This document shows, piece after piece, positions 8,780-16,681 of a DNA stretch of 64,000 nt; position 1 is the stretch's first letter, and each line of letters begins with the position of its first letter. Origin of the DNA: Blautia sp. (GTDB lineage: Bacteria; Bacillota; Clostridia; Lachnospirales; Lachnospiraceae); NCBI GenBank assembly GCA_026169535.1, contig JAPFCU010000071.1, positions 62,001-126,000 on the forward strand. Reading direction: 5' to 3'. Made by a program: the position numbers and the translations under genes. Under the pieces are notes generated by a model that had not been told where the DNA came from, made no database searches, and worked only from the letters and a program-made list of their open reading frames with translations.

Positions 8780-8817
8780 AAATGTATAACTCCTTATCTG
8801 TTCTTTTTCAACCTTAT

Positions 8818-8846
8818 ATGATACAGGAAAAAATTGATACTGTCAA
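8818..8846 (-). promoter_or_regulatory. Sigma-A type promoter of miaB
   Basis: The minus strand carries TTGACA, a 17-base spacer and TATCAT, ending about 39 bases before the miaB start codon. The spacing and -35 are ideal for the housekeeping sigma factor. Confidence 0.7.
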
Positions 8847-8856
8847 AACTTATTCT

Positions 8857-9777
8857 TCATCCTTCCTCCATAGAAAAAATATATTCCAGAGGAACGGTGT
8901 GCAGTTGAAAATAAGCCTGTTTAAATCCATTTGAAAGCTTTGCTTTCTCTGTATCCCGATCTTCGTATAAAAATGGAAGTTCAATACGAAAAGAGGGCTG
9001 TTTTATTACTTCTGCAAAAAATCTTTCCGGTGAACCTTCTCCTGCGCTTTCATTTCTGCCGGGATTTCTGTTTAGAGTAAAACGCTCTGTCCGAAATCCT
9101 GATTCTTTTTGATAATGTCTGGCAAATCTTGTACTTTTCTGATTTGCAGCAAAAGACTGAGGCTGGCGATAATACAGGATACGTTTTCCTGCCTGACAAA
9201 AAGAAAGAAATCCTCTTCCCTGATATTCCTGAAGGATCCTGATCAGTGCTTTTGTCTCATTTTCACTTGCTGGTTCATGTGCGATCCGATATCGCCGGTA
9301 ATAACTGGTGGGAAAGTTTTTCTGGATATTCATACCTCGGGCGTTACAGAAATATTCTTTGCAGGGAGTTTCCTGCATGCGCAGCATCTGACGGTAAATT
9401 GGATTTCGTATTACAAAATAATCTTTTTCATAGATTTCATAACCATCCGGATTTAATATTGGGATAAAACACAGCTTCCAGTGAGACAGCAGATCTTTTA
9501 CATCATAGATATTTTCTAATTTCCATCCGCATTCCCAGGCGCGGCAATATTCCTGTACCATCAAAAGAAGACAGGAAGGCATAAGCCTGTCCGTTCCGTT
9601 GATCCCACTGACACAAAATATAACTTCTGTTCCTTCACCCATTTCCAACATGGGAATCATTCTTTCATCGTGACTGTTTCCAATCACTCGAAACTGTGTG
9701 ATCGGGTGGTATCTCTGCGCTGTCTCCCAAAGTGTATAGTAAATCTGCTCATAGGTGAAATCCCCTGTTTCTGTCAT
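8857..9777 (-). CDS. M14 carboxypeptidase-like protein lacking zinc ligands
   Basis: This protein of about 306 residues has the outline of an M14 zinc carboxypeptidase: a GIHGxE-like segment, ILNPDGYE at 107-114, GMNIQKNFP at 148-156 in place of the usual GVDLNRNFP, ENETKAL, and a retained Glu266 in RIELP. All three expected zinc-ligand positions are changed: the HxxE pair reads N60-G-T-D63, and the later His is Cys194 in LSFCQAG. The catalytic-site arginine is Lys153. It is therefore probably not an active zinc carboxypeptidase and may bind peptides or cell-wall fragments. The internal ATG at 9777 is preferred because GGTTGGGG precedes it; the longer reading frame adds an unlikely N terminus. 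No signal peptide is seen at this start. Confidence 0.7.
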   Translation of the reverse strand: MTETGDFTYEQIYYTLWETAQRYHPITQFRVIGNSHDERMIPMLEMGEGTEVIFCVSGINGTDRLMPSCLLLMVQEYCRAWECGWKLENIYDVKDLLSHWKLCFIPILNPDGYEIYEKDYFVIRNPIYRQMLRMQETPCKEYFCNARGMNIQKNFPTSYYRRYRIAHEPASENETKALIRILQEYQGRGFLSFCQAGKRILYYRQPQSFAANQKSTRFARHYQKESGFRTERFTLNRNPGRNESAGEGSPERFFAEVIKQPSFRIELPFLYEDRDTEKAKLSNGFKQAYFQLHTVPLEYIFSMEEG

Positions 9778-9818
9778 GTTTTCCCCAACCCTTCTTTTTA
9801 TTAGAAATATCAGACAAA

Positions 9819-9836
9819 TATCCTGATACCAGGATA
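9819..9836. repeat. Short inverted repeat upstream of the M14-like gene
   Basis: TATCCTG and CAGGATA flank a four-base centre about 45 bases before the M14-like start codon. It could be an operator or a small RNA hairpin. No U-run follows it, so it is not a typical terminator. Confidence 0.3.
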
Positions 9837-9847
9837 AATATATGAAA

Positions 9848-9873
9848 AGAGACAGGCTTTTATACCTGTCTCT
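9848..9873 (-). terminator. Intrinsic terminator of the surface protein gene
   Basis: An AGAGACAGG/CCTGTCTCT stem of 9 perfect pairs with an eight-base loop is followed on the minus strand by TTTTCATATATTT. It lies 30 bases after the stop codon of the surface protein gene. Confidence 0.75.
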
Positions 9874-9904
9874 TATATTCATTAATCTGCCAGAAGGGAA
9901 TCTG

Positions 9905-12133
9905 TTAGATTTCTTCTTTTTTACGTTTTCTTACGATCACATAACCGCCGGCAAGAAGAGAAAGAGCTGCAAGCGCGCTCATAGAACCAAGCGGAGTGTT
10001 ATCAGCAGTATCTGCCGGGTTTCTTTCAGAAGAACCGGTATCCTGTGAAGATGGAGCTTCCGTTGGAGTGAGATCTGCAACAGAGCCGGCTCCGGTGCCG
10101 TCATAGTTCAGGCCATCATCGGGATGTTCATTGTTGTATTCATCAATATAAGCATTCCATTCTTCATCGGTAATTTCCGCAGAACTGAAAGAAGTCTTCA
10201 TATATTCTACAACATCTGTATCTACCCACTCTTTACCATTATAGGTCTGTTTCCTGAAGAAAACATACAGAGGATAAGTTGCTGCTTCACGGATTCCTTT
10301 TTCCTGAGAGCCAATTCTCCAGGAGTTGTTTTTTGTGCCATTTACAGACATGGACCAGTAAAGAGGAATCCATCTTTCATCATTGCTGACAGGATCCTTA
10401 TCATTCTGACCGGCGCCCACAACCTGGAAATCATAGAATTTACGCGGGAAAAACTTCAGAGGATTTTCCAGTCCGGTAATCTTGCTCTCTGTTACCTGAT
10501 ATTTTCTTGGTGCGCGGGTGGTTACAGTCGGTGTAACCGGAGCCGCAGGACGGCTGTTATTGTTCAGCTTCAGAACCCGGAGCTGAGCAGAACCTGTTGT
10601 AGGTTTTGCAGCTACTACCAGCCATGTTTCTTTTTCCGGAATTTTTTCTGCCTTTACGGTAAATTTGGTATTTGCCTTTGCCTCATTTTTGGCATTGTTT
10701 GCATTATACTGTCTCTTAATGTTTTCTGCAGAGGTACCTGTATCTACAAAATAATAATACCATTTACAGTCCCTTGTAGTTGACATTACAGCTGTGGCAG
10801 TATTATGATCCACCCATTTCAGTGTTTTGCTCTGATATGTGAGGAAAGAAGGATCTGTAGTAGGAGTAGGTGTCGGTGTTGCAGCAGTCTGCTCCTGTTT
10901 CAATACTGCAGTCAGCCCGTCTGCACCAAGTACAATACTGTAATCTTCTGTATCGTATGCAAACTGTTCTGCTGCTGCTTTAAATTCGTCAGCAGATACC
11001 GCAGTTCCGTCAGCCTTGCTTCCTGCTTTTACGACCACTTTCTGGTTTGCCGCTGCAGAAGCGCTCAGTGAAACAGAAGAATTGGTCAGTGCATCTGTTA
11101 CTACAGCAGCTGCCTCTCCGTCCAGATAAAGGTTTGCACCTGTGTTGTCTTTGATGGTTATAGTTCCCTGTACGGCAATATCTGCATTGCTGTACACAGC
11201 TCCTTTTGTACCGCTGTTTCCGGTGATGGTACCGCCTTTGAGAACAACGCTTCCTCCCTTGCTGTCAATGGCTGCGCCTTCTGCAGAGGTTGTGTTTCCA
11301 GAAAGGATAACGTTGTCAGAAATGCCGAAACTGCCACCGTTTTCTACTCTGACAAGGGAGCCGGAAGAAAGCTCTGCACCGTCTGAACCGTTTTCGCCGC
11401 TCAGAGTAAGTCTGCCGCCATTTTTTTTTGCAGAAAGCTGAAGTTCACTGTCTTTTCCTGTTACTACAAACATATCTCCGTCCAGAACTTTATTGGGATC
11501 CTGAGGATCGATTCTTCCAATTGATACGTCGGCTGCTGCTACGATATTGATTTTTCCGTTTTCAATCCGTACAGTCTCAGAAAGAGAAAACTGTTTGGTT
11601 ATTTCTACAACTACTGCTTTGGATTTATCATGGTCTTCTGCCTGATAATATTCCAGTGCAGCGTTTACTGCATCCTGAAGAGTTGCATAATAAACCGGTT
11701 TTACGGATTCATCGGCCTGGATAAGGTTCACAGATACTCCCATATCAGTCTCAACAGGTTCACCCGGTATCGGCGTTGCAGAAGGTTCCGGTGCTACAGT
11801 AACCTCGGGTGTTACGGTTGTTTCTGGTACAGGCTGTGCATCACCATTTGGCTCTGAAGGAGTTTCTGTTGGTTCTGCCGGTGTTTCTGTCGGAGTCTCG
11901 GTTGGTTCAGAAGGTGTTTCTGGTGGAACCTCTGGAGTCTCTGTTGGCTCAGAAGGCGCCTCTGGTGTTTCAGCAGGTTCAGAAGGTACTTCCGAACCTG
12001 CTGCGGATTCGTTGTCTATTGTTTCTGCTGCAGTCTGTACGCTGTCCTGCTGGGCAGCAAAAGCAGTGCCGGGAACAGAACCTGCAGCAACTACACCTGC
12101 TAAGATAACTGCATATAATTGTTTTTTTCTCAT
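9905..12133 (-). CDS. Secreted, membrane- or wall-anchored surface protein
   Basis: This protein of about 742 residues starts at the second in-frame ATG, which has GGGAGG six bases upstream. Residues 1-27 form a signal peptide (RKKQLYAVILAGVVAAGS... ending PGTAFA). A region of about 80 residues rich in Pro, Glu, Thr and Ser follows, built from SEPTETPE-like repeats, probably a wall-spanning stalk. Residues of about 150-400 form Gly/Ser/Asn-rich strands (GSVVLKGGTITGNSG) resembling a right-handed beta-helix as in pectin-lyase-like proteins. A second PTPTPTT linker and an unassigned domain follow. The C terminus has a Pro-Leu-Gly motif (DNTPLG), a hydrophobic helix and a basic tail RKRKKEE, a non-LPxTG anchor or membrane anchor. 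Substrate or partner is unknown; adhesion or glycan binding is a guess. Confidence 0.8.
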   Translation of the reverse strand: MRKKQLYAVILAGVVAAGSVPGTAFAAQQDSVQTAAETIDNESAAGSEVPSEPAETPEAPSEPTETPEVPPETPSEPTETPTETPAEPTETPSEPNGDAQPVPETTVTPEVTVAPEPSATPIPGEPVETDMGVSVNLIQADESVKPVYYATLQDAVNAALEYYQAEDHDKSKAVVVEITKQFSLSETVRIENGKINIVAAADVSIGRIDPQDPNKVLDGDMFVVTGKDSELQLSAKKNGGRLTLSGENGSDGAELSSGSLVRVENGGSFGISDNVILSGNTTSAEGAAIDSKGGSVVLKGGTITGNSGTKGAVYSNADIAVQGTITIKDNTGANLYLDGEAAAVVTDALTNSSVSLSASAAANQKVVVKAGSKADGTAVSADEFKAAAEQFAYDTEDYSIVLGADGLTAVLKQEQTAATPTPTPTTDPSFLTYQSKTLKWVDHNTATAVMSTTRDCKWYYYFVDTGTSAENIKRQYNANNAKNEAKANTKFTVKAEKIPEKETWLVVAAKPTTGSAQLRVLKLNNNSRPAAPVTPTVTTRAPRKYQVTESKITGLENPLKFFPRKFYDFQVVGAGQNDKDPVSNDERWIPLYWSMSVNGTKNNSWRIGSQEKGIREAATYPLYVFFRKQTYNGKEWVDTDVVEYMKTSFSSAEITDEEWNAYIDEYNNEHPDDGLNYDGTGAGSVADLTPTEAPSSQDTGSSERNPADTADNTPLGSMSALAALSLLAGGYVIVRKRKKEEI

Positions 12134-12191
12134 TAAGTCCTCCCATAGCATATTATGCCATTACGGTTTTAGTGATCAAGTTCTGTTAATT

Positions 12192-12220
12192 ATTATAAAC
12201 ACAAGTAAATCAAAAGTCAA
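12192..12220 (-). promoter_or_regulatory. Strong promoter of the surface protein gene
   Basis: TTGACT, a 17-base spacer and TATAAT are read on the minus strand about 60 bases upstream of the surface protein start codon. The match to the housekeeping consensus is nearly perfect, implying high or constitutive expression. Confidence 0.8.
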
Positions 12221-12251
12221 ATTTCACAATAAATTTATGGCCTGAAATCTT

Positions 12252-13502
12252 TTATTGGCGGATCTGTCCGTTTCCATAAATGATATATTTGGTTGTGGTC
12301 AGAGCAAGGAGTCCCATAGGCCCTCTGGCGTGAAGCTTCTGGGTACTGATACCGATCTCTGCCCCGTAGCCGAATTCAAATCCATCTGTAAATCGTGTAG
12401 AAGCATTTACATATACAGCTGCTGCATCTACCTGATCCAGAAATTTCTGTGCGTGTGTATAATTTTCTGTAATGATCGCTTCGGAATGGCCTGTATTATA
12501 CTGATTGATATGTGCAATGGCTTCCTCTACAGAATACACTACCTTGATGGAAAGTATGTAATCCAGATATTCCGTTCCCCAGTCCTCCTGCACGGCCGGA
12601 ACTGCACCCGGCATAAACTCAATGGCTCTTTCATCTGCACGAAGTTCTACATTTTTTTCCTGAAGTCTCCTGGCAAGAACAGGAAGAAGCTTTTCTTTAA
12701 CGCTGTCGTGGACAAGAAGCGATTCACAGGCATTACATACGCCCACTCTCTGTGTCTTTGCATTCAGTATGATATCAGCTGCCATGTTAAGATCCGCTGT
12801 TTCATCCACATAAATATGACAGTTGCCGGTTCCGGTTTCGATCACCGGGATAGTACTCTGATTTACTACGGCTTTAATAAGACCTTTTCCGCCACGAGGA
12901 ATCAGTACGTCTACATACTGGTTCATTTTCATAAATTCGCCAGCAGTTTCTCTGGATGTATCTGTAATAAGCTGGATGGCATCCTCTACGATACCCTGTT
13001 CCTTTAATGTTTCCCGAATGCATTCCACAATGGCCTGATTCGAGTGGATCGCGTCACTTCCACCTTTTAAGATCACGACATTTCCCGTTTTGAAGCAAAG
13101 ACCGAAAGCATCGGCAGTTACATTTGGGCGTGCCTCATAAATAATGCCAATGACACCCAGGGGAACTCTTTTTTGTCCGATCAGAAGTCCGTTTGGGCGT
13201 TTTTTCATACCGGTAACCTCTCCTACCGGATCTTCCAGACCTACAAGCTGGCGAAGTCCTTCTGCCATGCTTTCAATACGTTCTTTCGTGAGAAGCAATC
13301 TGTCTACCAGTCCTTCCGGCATATGATTTGCCCTTCCGTTTGCTACATCTGTCTCGTTTGCTTTCAGAAGTGTCTCTGAACATGCAACAAGATGATCTGC
13401 CACGGCTGAAAGAACCTGATTTTTTTTATCTGTGGAAATAGTGCGCAGACTGTCTTCGGCTGCTTTTGCTTTTTTTCCCAGTTCGATAAGCATTTCGTTC
13501 AT
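12252..13502 (-). CDS. proA: Gamma-glutamyl phosphate reductase
   Basis: ProA reduces gamma-glutamyl phosphate to glutamate semialdehyde with NADPH, the second step of proline synthesis. The 416-residue protein has the aldehyde-dehydrogenase fold with the family segments [20 protein letters not shown] near residue 120, a PRGGKGLI stretch, and the catalytic cysteine in [14 protein letters not shown]. The ATG at 13502 is favoured because AGGAGG lies six bases upstream; the upstream in-frame ATG overlaps that sequence. It is the last gene of the yqfC-to-proA operon, 15 bases after fthC. proB is three genes upstream; proC is not in the window. Confidence 0.95.
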   Translation of the reverse strand: MNEMLIELGKKAKAAEDSLRTISTDKKNQVLSAVADHLVACSETLLKANETDVANGRANHMPEGLVDRLLLTKERIESMAEGLRQLVGLEDPVGEVTGMKKRPNGLLIGQKRVPLGVIGIIYEARPNVTADAFGLCFKTGNVVILKGGSDAIHSNQAIVECIRETLKEQGIVEDAIQLITDTSRETAGEFMKMNQYVDVLIPRGGKGLIKAVVNQSTIPVIETGTGNCHIYVDETADLNMAADIILNAKTQRVGVCNACESLLVHDSVKEKLLPVLARRLQEKNVELRADERAIEFMPGAVPAVQEDWGTEYLDYILSIKVVYSVEEAIAHINQYNTGHSEAIITENYTHAQKFLDQVDAAAVYVNASTRFTDGFEFGYGAEIGISTQKLHARGPMGLLALTTTKYIIYGNGQIRQ

Positions 13503-13517
13503 ACAATCCTCCTGCAT

Positions 13518-14069
13518 TTATATTCGTATACACTGTTTTTCTGTTACTATGATTTCCGGAGAAATATCGGTAGGTTCTGTTGGAACCTCAGGAAGGATCT
13601 GAAATTCGAAAGCAGCTGCAATTCGTTTCAGTGCTGGATGTTTTTCCAGGTATCTGTCGTAAAATCCTCCGCCATATCCAACCCGGTGATTCTGTTTGTC
13701 AAAAGCCACTCCCGGCATGATCATCAAAGCGTCTTCCCATTCTGCGATTTCTCCTCGTGCCGGCTCAGGAATCCCGAAATATCCCGGTTCCAGCTGCGAA
13801 AAATCTGTCAGCTTATAAAAGATCATATCCTTTCCGCTTACCTTTGGAACAGCAACCTCTTTGCCTGATTTCCAGGCCTCCTGAATCAGAAATCCTGTCA
13901 TAACCTCATGATTGTAATCGGCATATACAAGGATCTGTTTGGCTTCCTGAAATTCAGGAAGCGAGATCAGCCGCTCTGTAAGCTGTCGGCTCCACTGCTC
14001 AACTTCCTGATCACTGCAGGCTTTTCTTGCAGAAAAAATCTGTTTTCTAATGAGTTTTTTTGCTTCCAT
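13518..14069 (-). CDS. 5-formyltetrahydrofolate cyclo-ligase
   Basis: This protein of about 183 residues belongs to the 5-FTHF cyclo-ligase family (B. subtilis YqgN type), which converts 5-formyl-THF to 5,10-methenyl-THF with ATP and returns folate to the one-carbon pool. Family motifs are present: the basic N terminus (KLIRKQIFSARKA), VPKVSGKDMIFYK, and the C-terminal MIMPGVAFDKQNHRVGYGGG that forms the ATP and folate site. A GTG occurs three codons earlier, but the ATG at 14069 is the more usual start. The start overlaps the end of the DUF896 gene by 23 bases, which suggests translational coupling. Confidence 0.9.
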   Translation of the reverse strand: MEAKKLIRKQIFSARKACSDQEVEQWSRQLTERLISLPEFQEAKQILVYADYNHEVMTGFLIQEAWKSGKEVAVPKVSGKDMIFYKLTDFSQLEPGYFGIPEPARGEIAEWEDALMIMPGVAFDKQNHRVGYGGGFYDRYLEKHPALKRIAAAFEFQILPEVPTEPTDISPEIIVTEKQCIRI

Positions 14070-14268
14070 ATTTTTCACCCAGATTTGTGATACTTCCGTC
14101 TTCTTCTTTGATATTAATATTATCCAGCTGGTTTCTCAGATTCATACGGATCGTAGCAATATATTCCTTTCTGAGAGCATCTCTCTCTTTTTTTTCTTCT
14201 TCTGTAAGTCCGACACTTTTAGCCTTATGCGCCAGAGTATTGATACGGTCAATTTTGATATTATCCAT
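14047..14268 (-). CDS. DUF896 (YnzC/UPF0291) small protein
   Basis: This 73-residue, highly charged helical protein matches the DUF896 family of Firmicutes, typified by B. subtilis YnzC. The core HKAKSVGLTEEEKKERDALR is the family helical hairpin, followed by EYIATIRMNLRNQLDNI. The function is not established. It lies between proB and fthC and overlaps fthC, so it is made with the proline-folate operon. Confidence 0.88.
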   Translation of the reverse strand: MDNIKIDRINTLAHKAKSVGLTEEEKKERDALRKEYIATIRMNLRNQLDNINIKEEDGSITNLGEKYGSKKTH

Positions 14269-14292
14269 TTTTATTCCTCTTTCTTCTGAATT

Positions 14293-15147
14293 TTATAAAA
14301 GTTTCTCGATATAATCAATAAGATAAAACTCTTCTTTCTGATTTCCTACAAAAAGTGTTCCGTAATTTCTGCCGTGCATGATCTTATGAATCACATGGAA
14401 GTCTTTTCCGTTGGCGATGACCATGTCCGCTCCTGCAGCAGTAGCAATCTCAGCGGCTGTAAGCTTAGTTGCCATTCCTCCCGTTCCAACCTTGCTTCCG
14501 GGACCTTTTCCCATGCTTTTCAGTTTTTCATCCAGTGTTTCTACGGTATCGATAAATCTGGCATTCGGATTTGTATTTGGATCATCAGTAAACAGTCCGT
14601 CAATATCCGAAAGCAAAATGAGAAGATCCGCCTCTATCAGTGCTGCGATAACTGCAGAAAGGGTATCGTTATCACCAAAAGAGTCCAGAGCCTCAAGCTC
14701 GTAGCTGGAAATAGAGTCATTTTCATTTACAACCGGAATCGTGTTCATTGCCAGAAGTTCTTCAAAAGTATTTCTTGCATGCATTCGGTTCAGATTATTG
14801 ACCATAGTGTTTTTTGTCATAAGGATCTGAGCTGCCATTTGATTATACTCGGCAAAAAGCTTCTGATAAATCATCATTAATCGAGCCTGTCCTACTGCAG
14901 AGCATGCCTGTTTCACCTTCAGTTCTTTTGGTTTCCCTTCCAGCCCCAGTGCCGCAGATCCTACAGCTACGGCACCGGAGGTAACAAGTACTACGTCTTT
15001 TCCCTGATTGTGAAGGTCACTGAGTTCTCTGACCAGTACTTCCAGTTTGCGAAGATCCAGTCGTCCTGTTTCTTTGTGGATCAAAGAGGAAGATCCTACT
15101 TTGACTACTATTTTTTTCTTATCTTTCAGTAATTCTCGGTAATTCAT
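14293..15147 (-). CDS. proB: Glutamate 5-kinase, short form without PUA domain
   Basis: ProB phosphorylates glutamate to gamma-glutamyl phosphate, the first and feedback-inhibited step of proline synthesis. This 284-residue protein contains only the amino-acid kinase domain: IVVKVGSSSL at the N terminus, LVTSGAVAVGSAALGL, NENDSISSYE, FGDNDTLSA and PGSKVGTGGMATKL. The C-terminal PUA domain of about 90 residues found in longer ProB proteins is absent. An upstream TTG extends the frame, but the ATG at 15147 has GGAGAAG upstream and is preferred. It is cotranscribed with ybeY upstream and DUF896 downstream. Regulation by proline feedback cannot be judged from sequence alone. Confidence 0.94.
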   Translation of the reverse strand: MNYRELLKDKKKIVVKVGSSSLIHKETGRLDLRKLEVLVRELSDLHNQGKDVVLVTSGAVAVGSAALGLEGKPKELKVKQACSAVGQARLMMIYQKLFAEYNQMAAQILMTKNTMVNNLNRMHARNTFEELLAMNTIPVVNENDSISSYELEALDSFGDNDTLSAVIAALIEADLLILLSDIDGLFTDDPNTNPNARFIDTVETLDEKLKSMGKGPGSKVGTGGMATKLTAAEIATAAGADMVIANGKDFHVIHKIMHGRNYGTLFVGNQKEEFYLIDYIEKLL

Positions 15148-15178
15148 AATTATCTGCTTCTCCAAATTCTAATCGTTA

Positions 15179-15673
15179 TTATCTGTTGATTCCAAGCACT
15201 TTCAGGGCCTGGGCCTGTTTTGCCTCCATCACGGCAGCTTCTTCCGGCTCCATATGGTCATATCCCAGAAGATGAAGCATGCTGTGGGCAAAAAGAAAAC
15301 TAAATTCTCTTTCTGTACTGTGTCCGTATTCCTCAGCCTGGGAAAAAACTCTGTCTACAGAGATCATTACATCACCCAGGAGCAGTTCGTCTGTATCCAG
15401 ATCAAAATATTCATCCTGATCTTCTACTACAGAGTAATCTGCAGGAGTTTCAAAGGGAATCATTGGAAATGAGAGGACATCTGTAGGAGCGTTAATGCTG
15501 CGGAATTCCGCATTGACACGCTTGATCTCTTCATTATCTGTGATCACCAGATTTACAGATGCTTCATAAGGACAGTTTTCACTGTCAAGAATCTGCTGCG
15601 CCACTTTATTGGCAAGTGCTGTATAGTCAATATCGAGCTGTCGCTCTGTTTCATAATCTATCTGGATAGTCAT
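15179..15673 (-). CDS. ybeY: Endoribonuclease YbeY
   Basis: YbeY is a zinc-dependent endoribonuclease involved in 16S rRNA 3'-end maturation and ribosome quality control. The signature HSMLHLLGYDH near the C terminus provides the three zinc histidines (HxxxHxxxxxH). The upstream VLSFPM is also typical. The length of 164 residues is normal. The gene follows phoH by nine bases, as in most Firmicutes (phoH-ybeY pair), and sits in the sporulation/proline operon. Confidence 0.95.
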   Translation of the reverse strand: MTIQIDYETERQLDIDYTALANKVAQQILDSENCPYEASVNLVITDNEEIKRVNAEFRSINAPTDVLSFPMIPFETPADYSVVEDQDEYFDLDTDELLLGDVMISVDRVFSQAEEYGHSTEREFSFLFAHSMLHLLGYDHMEPEEAAVMEAKQAQALKVLGINR

Positions 15674-15682
15674 AAGCTTCTC

Positions 15683-16681
15683 CTAACTGCGGCGTGGTGT
15701 ACGTGGTTTAGCCGGCTTTTGTTTTTTCTCATATTCATCATATGCCTGTACGATCTGCTGTACCAGAGGGTGACGGACTACGTCTTTGCTGGTAAGCTGG
15801 CAGAAACCGATATCATCAATTTTTTTCAGAACCTTCATGGCGACATCAAGTCCTGAAACGGCATCTCTCGGAAGGTCCTTCTGGGATGCGTCTCCTGTGA
15901 TGATAACTTTAGATCCAAAGCCGATACGGGTCAGGAACATTTTCATCTGTGCAGGTGTGGTATTCTGGGCTTCATCCAGAATGATAAATGCGTTGTCGAG
16001 GGTACGTCCTCTCATATAGGCAAGAGGTGCAACCTCGATCAGTCCACGTTCCATGTTTTTTGCAAAGCTGTCTGCTCCCATGATCTGGTATAACGCATCA
16101 TAAAGAGGGCGGAGATAGGGATCTACTTTGCTCTGAAGATCTCCCGGAAGAAATCCAAGTTTCTCTCCTGCTTCTATGGCAGGCCTTGTAAGAATAATCC
16201 TGCTGACTTCTTCATTGCGAAAAGCCGTTACTGCCATAGCCATGGCAAGATAGGTTTTTCCGGTTCCCGCAGGTCCTACTCCGAAGACAATCATTTTTTT
16301 TCGGATCTGTTCTACGTACTCTTTTTGCCCAAGAGTCTTGGGCTTTATCGGTCTGCCCTGAATAGTATTACAAATAAAATCCTTGTCGATTTCCGTAAGT
16401 ACCTGATTTCTTTGTTCCATTGCAAGTGCAAGGGCATAATTTACATTCTGTCTTGTAATGGTATTTCCTCTCTGAGCAAGAACAATCAGTTCCCCAATGA
16501 GTTTTCTTGCCTGGGAAGCACTTTGTTCTGTTCCAAGTATTTTCAGCATGCCATCTCTGGATATCAAAGTGACATTTAAAGTTCTTTCGATCAGTTTCAG
16601 ATGTTCGTCGAACTGTCCGAATACATTTCCCTCCACATCGGCTGGAATTTCCAGATGAAGTTCGATAATACTGTTAGCCAT
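15683..16681 (-). CDS. PhoH-like ATPase
   Basis: This protein of about 332 residues is a PhoH-family P-loop ATPase (B. subtilis PhoH/YqfE type), thought to act on RNA and often paired with YbeY. An N-terminal KH-like region of about 100 residues precedes the ATPase core. Walker A is GVGPAGTGKTYLA and Walker B is NAFIILDEAQNTTP, with TRPAIEAGEKLGFLPG between them and ITGDASQKDLP after. The ATG at 16681 is chosen because AAAGGA precedes it and it overlaps the end of yqfD, as expected in this conserved cluster; the longer frame adds a lysine-rich tail that is out of family. Confidence 0.92.
   Translation of the reverse strand: MANSIIELHLEIPADVEGNVFGQFDEHLKLIERTLNVTLISRDGMLKILGTEQSASQARKLIGELIVLAQRGNTITRQNVNYALALAMEQRNQVLTEIDKDFICNTIQGRPIKPKTLGQKEYVEQIRKKMIVFGVGPAGTGKTYLAMAMAVTAFRNEEVSRIILTRPAIEAGEKLGFLPGDLQSKVDPYLRPLYDALYQIMGADSFAKNMERGLIEVAPLAYMRGRTLDNAFIILDEAQNTTPAQMKMFLTRIGFGSKVIITGDASQKDLPRDAVSGLDVAMKVLKKIDDIGFCQLTSKDVVRHPLVQQIVQAYDEYEKKQKPAKPRTPRRS

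Noticed and set aside
9778..9882. N-terminal extension of the M14-like protein with a hydrophobic segment
   Set aside because: The upstream ATG has no ribosome site and lies near the preceding terminator, while the ATG at 9777 has a G-rich site; the extension is therefore not taken as a signal anchor.
11749..12005. Repeats at the surface protein stalk as a CRISPR array
   Set aside because: The repeats are short, in frame, and encode Pro/Glu/Thr units inside a gene; there are no spacers or cas genes.
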